NCBI GenBank assembly: GCA_902780985.1
Contig: CACZHN010000110.1
Span: forward strand, 1 to 8,257
DNA: 8,257 nt
DNA from: an uncultured Lachnospiraceae bacterium
GTDB taxonomy: Bacteria > Bacillota_A > Clostridia > Lachnospirales > Lachnospiraceae
Direction of reading: 5' to 3'
Below, in pieces: positions 5,284 to 8,257 of the stretch. A program made the translations under genes and the position numbers. Below the pieces are notes generated by a model. It was not told where the DNA came from. It did not search any database and was given only the letters and a program-made list of their open reading frames with translations. The first letter of the stretch is position 1, and the number at the start of each line of letters is the position of its first letter.

Positions 5284-5925
5284 GTAGGAATTAATATCAC
5301 CGAAATTGAAGCCCTTTCTTATGAGAAAATTTGCGGCTCTCATTTTCGTTTTCGGGTCGCTCAGGTCCTGATTTCGGAACTTTTTCTCAAGAAGACTTTT
5401 TATAACATCATCCTTGCTGAGTGACTCATCGTCATATACTTCATCCAGAATATCGTACAGCCAGTCGCCTCCGACACCTCTGTATTCCAATTCCCTGATG
5501 ATAAGCTCGCGGCTCTTGGTCCTTGCATAAGACCTGACGTAGGCCTCGGCAAACCTCTTGTCGTCCAGATAGCGTTCTTTATACAACGCATCTATCACCG
5601 CCTCGATCATATCCTCGGGATAATCCTTCTCTTTCATCTTGCGACGGATACCCATAGCACAGTATTCGGCTCCCGCAAGAAGTGCTGCGTACTTGGAAAA
5701 TGCTCTCTCGTAAATAACATTGTAGAGTCTGTCTGCCACGACATCCTCTTCTTCGAAATCATAGCGGATCTCCGAATCCTCCACCTCAGGAGTCAGCATA
5801 TCGAGATCTATTTCCGCTTTCTTCAGGTCATTTGTATAGACAGGGCCTATATAAACCTCGTCTATATAGGCCCTGAATGCTCTGATTCGATTATTATTTT
5901 TCTTCTCCAGTCTCAGCTGCTTCAT
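5275..5925 (-). CDS. recX: Regulatory protein RecX
   Basis: RecX binds RecA filaments and modulates, usually inhibits, recombinase activity. This 216-aa protein is within the normal range for Firmicute RecX. It is built of helical repeats: residues about 75-120 hold the [18 protein letters not shown] and [24 protein letters not shown] segment; [19 protein letters not shown] (about 116-134) is the best-conserved RecX block, and [15 protein letters not shown] follows. The ATG at 5925 lies inside the recA 3' end, so the genes overlap by 32 bp in different frames. AGGAG at 5936-5932, 6 bases upstream, supports this start and suggests translational coupling to recA. A perfect hairpin covers codons 17-29. 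The N-terminal 70 residues are less conserved in the family and I cannot verify them by motif. Confidence 0.92.
   Translation of the reverse strand: MKQLRLEKKNNNRIRAFRAYIDEVYIGPVYTNDLKKAEIDLDMLTPEVEDSEIRYDFEEEDVVADRLYNVIYERAFSKYAALLAGAEYCAMGIRRKMKEKDYPEDMIEAVIDALYKERYLDDKRFAEAYVRSYARTKSRELIIRELEYRGVGGDWLYDILDEVYDDESLSKDDVIKSLLEKKFRNQDLSDPKTKMRAANFLIRKGFNFGDINSYLT
5841..5875 (-). promoter_or_regulatory. Perfect 13-bp hairpin inside the start of recX, just after the recA stop codon
   Basis: CAGGGCCTATATA (5841-5853) and TATATAGGCCCTG (5863-5875) are exact reverse complements with a 9-base loop. In the mRNA the stem starts 18 bases after the recA stop codon and covers recX codons 17-29. The sequence after it is only weakly U-rich, so it is not a standard terminator. 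Possible roles are stabilising the recA mRNA 3' end or lowering recX expression relative to recA. Confidence 0.75.
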
Positions 5926-6925
5926 TACCGGCTCCTATTCCGTAATGCGCTCTAACAAGCTTATCGATTTCTTCCATGATCTCAGGATTCTCCTGAAGAT
6001 AAGCTTTGGTATTTTCTCTACCCTGACCGATCTTGTTTCCGTTATAGGAATACCATGCACCGGACTTAACGATGATATCGCTTGCTGCTGCAAGATCTAC
6101 GATATCGCCCACCTTGGATATTCCCTTACCGAACATAATATCGAATTCGGCTTCCTTAAATGGAGGAGCCACCTTATTCTTAACTACTTTAACTCTTGTT
6201 CTGTTACCTATAACCTCGCCCTGTGCCTTGAGTGACTCTATACGTCTTACATCAAGTCTTACGGATGAGTAGAACTTAAGTGCACGTCCACCTGTTGTTG
6301 TCTCAGGATTTCCGAACATTACACCTACCTTCTCACGAAGCTGGTTGATAAAGATAACTACGCAGTTTGTTTTGCTGATAACTGCCGTAAGTTTACGAAG
6401 AGCCTGTGACATAAGTCTTGCATGAAGACCTACGTGGCTGTCTCCCATTTCTCCGTCGATCTCTGCCTTCGGAACGAGGGCTGCAACCGAGTCAACGATG
6501 ATTACGTCAACGGCACCCGAACGTACCATTGTCTCTGTGATCTCGAGAGCCTGCTCTCCGTTATCAGGCTGTGATATGTAAAGGTTATCAATATCAACGC
6601 CTATGTTCTTTGCATATACGGGATCAAGTGCATGCTCTGCATCGATGAATCCGGCGATACCGCCCATCTTCTGAACCTCAGCTACGACATGAAGTGCAAC
6701 TGTGGTCTTACCACTTGATTCAGGTCCGTATATCTCTATGATTCTTCCTCTAGGCATACCGCCTACGCCAAGTGCGATATCCAGGCTGAGTGAGCCTGTC
6801 GGAACAACCTCTATATTCATATTCTTGGTATTGTCACCAAGCTTCATAACCGAACCCTTGCCGTACTGTTTCTCAATCTGGGCAAGAGCGGCATCTAATG
6901 CTTTAATCTTTTCTTCGTTAGCCAT
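5894..6925 (-). CDS. recA: Recombinase RecA
   Basis: RecA is the DNA-dependent ATPase that pairs homologous strands and triggers LexA self-cleavage. This 343-aa protein shows Walker A GPESSGKT at 67-74, catalytic Glu in the DAEHALDP segment near 95-102, Walker B VIIVDS at 141-146, the [20 protein letters not shown] region around loop L2 at 194-213, and a short acidic C-terminus. The frame is open 20 codons further up, but ATG 6925 gives the family's usual N-terminus ([20 protein letters not shown]) and has GAGGAGA at 6937-6931 at the right distance. recX overlaps its 3' end. The TGCTATACT promoter lies about 65 bases upstream of the RBS region. No GAAC-N4-GTTC LexA box is visible, which is unusual for recA. 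It is divergent from tmcAL. Confidence 0.98.
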   Translation of the reverse strand: MANEEKIKALDAALAQIEKQYGKGSVMKLGDNTKNMNIEVVPTGSLSLDIALGVGGMPRGRIIEIYGPESSGKTTVALHVVAEVQKMGGIAGFIDAEHALDPVYAKNIGVDIDNLYISQPDNGEQALEITETMVRSGAVDVIIVDSVAALVPKAEIDGEMGDSHVGLHARLMSQALRKLTAVISKTNCVVIFINQLREKVGVMFGNPETTTGGRALKFYSSVRLDVRRIESLKAQGEVIGNRTRVKVVKNKVAPPFKEAEFDIMFGKGISKVGDIVDLAAASDIIVKSGAWYSYNGNKIGQGRENTKAYLQENPEIMEEIDKLVRAHYGIGAGNEAAETGEEK

Positions 6926-6953
6926 TTCCTTCTCCTCTTTTTGAGTAATAATC

Positions 6954-6966
6954 TTACTTAAAGTAA
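6954..6966. repeat. 13-bp palindrome in the recA leader
   Basis: TTACTT-A-AAGTAA is a perfect 6-bp inverted repeat with a single central base, placed between the predicted recA start site and the RBS. It could be an operator or be meaningless in AT-rich DNA. It does not match the Gram-positive LexA consensus. Confidence 0.3.
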
Positions 6967-6995
6967 CCTTTTTAATTCTCTGCAAGACAAAAAAC

Positions 6996-7004
6996 AGTAT
7001 AGCA
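6996..7004 (-). promoter_or_regulatory. Extended -10 promoter of recA
   Basis: The minus strand reads TGC then TATACT at 7004-6996: a five-of-six -10 box with the TGN extension. The -35 region (about 7019-7024) reads TAGCAT and does not match, so the TGN extension or an activator would have to compensate. Predicted +1 is near 6989, about 65 bases before the recA ATG. Confidence 0.65.
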
Positions 7005-7025
7005 TAGGACCCGAAAAAATGCTAT
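6999..7025. repeat. Inverted repeat in the recA-tmcAL divergent region
   Basis: ATAGCAT (6999-7005) and ATGCTAT (7019-7025) are exact reverse complements 13 bp apart. The left arm contains most of the recA extended -10 box. The right arm gives a TGCTATTCT, a weak mirror-image -10, on the plus strand. A regulator bound here would affect recA. Confidence 0.45.
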
Positions 7026-7048
7026 TCTTTTAAGGTGAGGTTTTGATT

Positions 7049-8257
7049 ATGGCAAATATTGGAATAATAGCTGAATTTAATCCTTTTCATAACGGACATT
7101 CTTATCTGATACGCGAAGCGAAGGCTATGGCTGAACGTGAAACCGGAGAAGAACCGGGCGTTGTGATATGTATGAGCGGCAATTACGTACAGCGTGGTTC
7201 GGCCGCTGTTTTCGATAAATATCTGAGGGCGGAGTCTGCTCTCACGGATGCGTATTGTGTATTCGAACTTCCCGTACTGTGGGCAACCGCCGATGCGGGG
7301 AACTTCGCAGGATGCGGCGTGGATCTTTTAAGAAAAACCGGCATCATCGATTTTCTCGCTTTCGGAATCGAAGCCTCGGAGGAGAATAAGGATGCGGTAA
7401 TATCTTCACTCAACAAGGCGGCTGACATTTTAGCCGAAGAGCCTGAGGGATTTAAAGAACGTCTGAAGGAGCTTCTTTCAGCCGGACAGTCCTACCCGGC
7501 AGCGAGACAGACAGCTCTGCTGGAGATATCCGATATAGCTCCGGATACTCTTTCAACCTCAAACAATATACTTGCCATCGAATATCTGACGGCCATAAGA
7601 AAAACAGGAAGCAATATAAAGCCGGTCTTCGTTTCAAGGATCGGTTCCGGATATAACGACACAGAACTAAACGGCAGCTTCTCTTCCGCCACGGCTATAA
7701 GGGAATCTATGAAGGATACGGATCTCAGGGAATATATCCCTGCCGAGGCTCTTGATGTTATAGAGCCGTTCACGCATTTTCCGATACTCACGGAAGAATA
7801 TCTTATGCCGTACATCACTTCTGCTATGAGAAATCTCAGCGAGCAGGAGCTGCTGAGTATAAGAGGCATGAACGAAGACCTGCTGGGAAGGCTTATGAAA
7901 GCCCCTCTCCCTTCTTCCTTCAGCGAACTGGCAGATTATATGAAGACCCGCAACGTGACCATGACAAGGATAAGAAGACTGCTTCTCTCCCTTGCTCTCG
8001 GAATCAAAAAAAACGATCTGCTTCCGGCAGGCCGCATAACATCACCGAACTATATAAATCTTCTGGCCATGAGAAAAGACGCTTCACAGATTGTGAAGGC
8101 CGTAAGCGAATCGGAAGAACTTACCGTGATAAATAAAAAATCCTCCTACAGACCGGAGGATGCGTTGTCGGAGCTTTCATGGTTCACCGACATAAGAACA
8201 ACGGATATTTATAACCAAATGTTTTATACATGCACGGGAGAAAAACTCCCGAAAGAA
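7049..8257 (+). CDS. tmcAL: tRNA(Met) cytidine acetate ligase TmcAL/YlbM (3' end cut off)
   Basis: TmcAL uses acetate and ATP to make N4-acetylcytidine at C34 of elongator tRNA-Met. 403 codons are present with no stop before the window edge; the family is about 400-415 aa, so only a few residues are probably missing. The N-terminal nucleotidyltransferase-like domain has GIIAEFNPFHNGH at 5-17 with the HNGH nucleotide-binding motif, then MSGNYVQRG at 42-50. FELPVLWATADAGNFA at about 72-87 and FGIE at 105-108 (usually FGSE) follow, with SNNILAIEYL at 171-180 and SATAIR at 213-218. The ATG at 7049 has AAGGTGAGG at 7032-7040, 8 bases upstream. It is the only plus-strand gene and diverges from recA. 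I find no convincing promoter for it. Confidence 0.93.
   Translation, partial: MANIGIIAEFNPFHNGHSYLIREAKAMAERETGEEPGVVICMSGNYVQRGSAAVFDKYLRAESALTDAYCVFELPVLWATADAGNFAGCGVDLLRKTGIIDFLAFGIEASEENKDAVISSLNKAADILAEEPEGFKERLKELLSAGQSYPAARQTALLEISDIAPDTLSTSNNILAIEYLTAIRKTGSNIKPVFVSRIGSGYNDTELNGSFSSATAIRESMKDTDLREYIPAEALDVIEPFTHFPILTEEYLMPYITSAMRNLSEQELLSIRGMNEDLLGRLMKAPLPSSFSELADYMKTRNVTMTRIRRLLLSLALGIKKNDLLPAGRITSPNYINLLAMRKDASQIVKAVSESEELTVINKKSSYRPEDALSELSWFTDIRTTDIYNQMFYTCTGEKLPKE

Noticed and set aside
6979..6996. CTG...CAG pair near the recA start site as an E. coli-type LexA box
   Set aside because: The spacing is 12 rather than 10 bases, and this motif is not the Firmicute LexA site.
7020..7028. 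TGCTATTCT as a plus-strand extended -10 promoter for tmcAL
   Set aside because: The start site would fall inside the tmcAL ribosome binding site, and the -10 matches only four of six positions.
7183..7869. Minus-strand open frames opposite tmcAL
   Set aside because: Shadow frames of a clear plus-strand gene with all its family motifs.
8140..8161. 7-bp hairpin ATCCTCC/GGAGGAT within tmcAL
   Set aside because: Short stem inside coding sequence with no special position; likely a result of codon choice.
1..8257. CRISPR arrays, insertion sequences, integrase attachment sites or toxin-antitoxin genes
   Set aside because: No regularly spaced repeats, transposase motifs or paired small toxin genes were seen. 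The xerD gene is a housekeeping type, not a phage integrase next to an att site.

Overview
The window looks like chromosomal core-genome DNA from a moderately low-GC Firmicute, most likely a Clostridia/Lachnospiraceae-type organism. This is inferred from strong AGGAGG-type ribosome binding sites, AT-rich sigma-A promoters, RNase Y, a YlbM/TmcAL-type protein and the recA-recX-rny neighbourhood. I could not run a taxonomic search. All genes but one lie on the minus strand.

Layout from right to left, which is the direction of minus-strand transcription. A divergent plus-strand gene (7049 to the right edge, truncated) encodes the tRNA(Met) cytidine acetate ligase TmcAL/YlbM. It faces away from recA across a 123-bp intergenic region. 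recA overlaps recX by 32 bp, and a perfect 13-bp-stem hairpin sits inside the first codons of recX. Next comes rny (RNase Y) with its own promoter and a strong intrinsic terminator. Then follows a 60-codon orphan sigma region-4-like helix-turn-helix gene with its own promoter candidate, RBS and terminator, and then a Nudix ADP-ribose pyrophosphatase-like gene. xerD has its own promoter, overlapped by a long inverted repeat, and is followed 40 bp later by aroC (chorismate synthase). After aroC come a hairpin, a tRNA-Pro(GGG), and a near-consensus promoter whose leader runs off the left edge. That leader carries two copies of a bipartite repeat.

Functional themes are DNA recombination and repair (recA, recX, xerD), RNA turnover and tRNA modification (rny, tmcAL, tRNA-Pro) and housekeeping metabolism (aroC, Nudix). 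recX encodes the modulator of the RecA it is coupled to. The aroC-xerD pair probably shares a transcript but has no obvious functional link.

I see no mobile element, CRISPR array or defence system. The observations most worth following up are the recX-internal hairpin, the stand-alone sigma-4 mini-protein with repeats over its promoter, and the repeated leader at the left edge. No gap without a gene exceeds 300 bases; the largest are about 200 bases and their content is listed.
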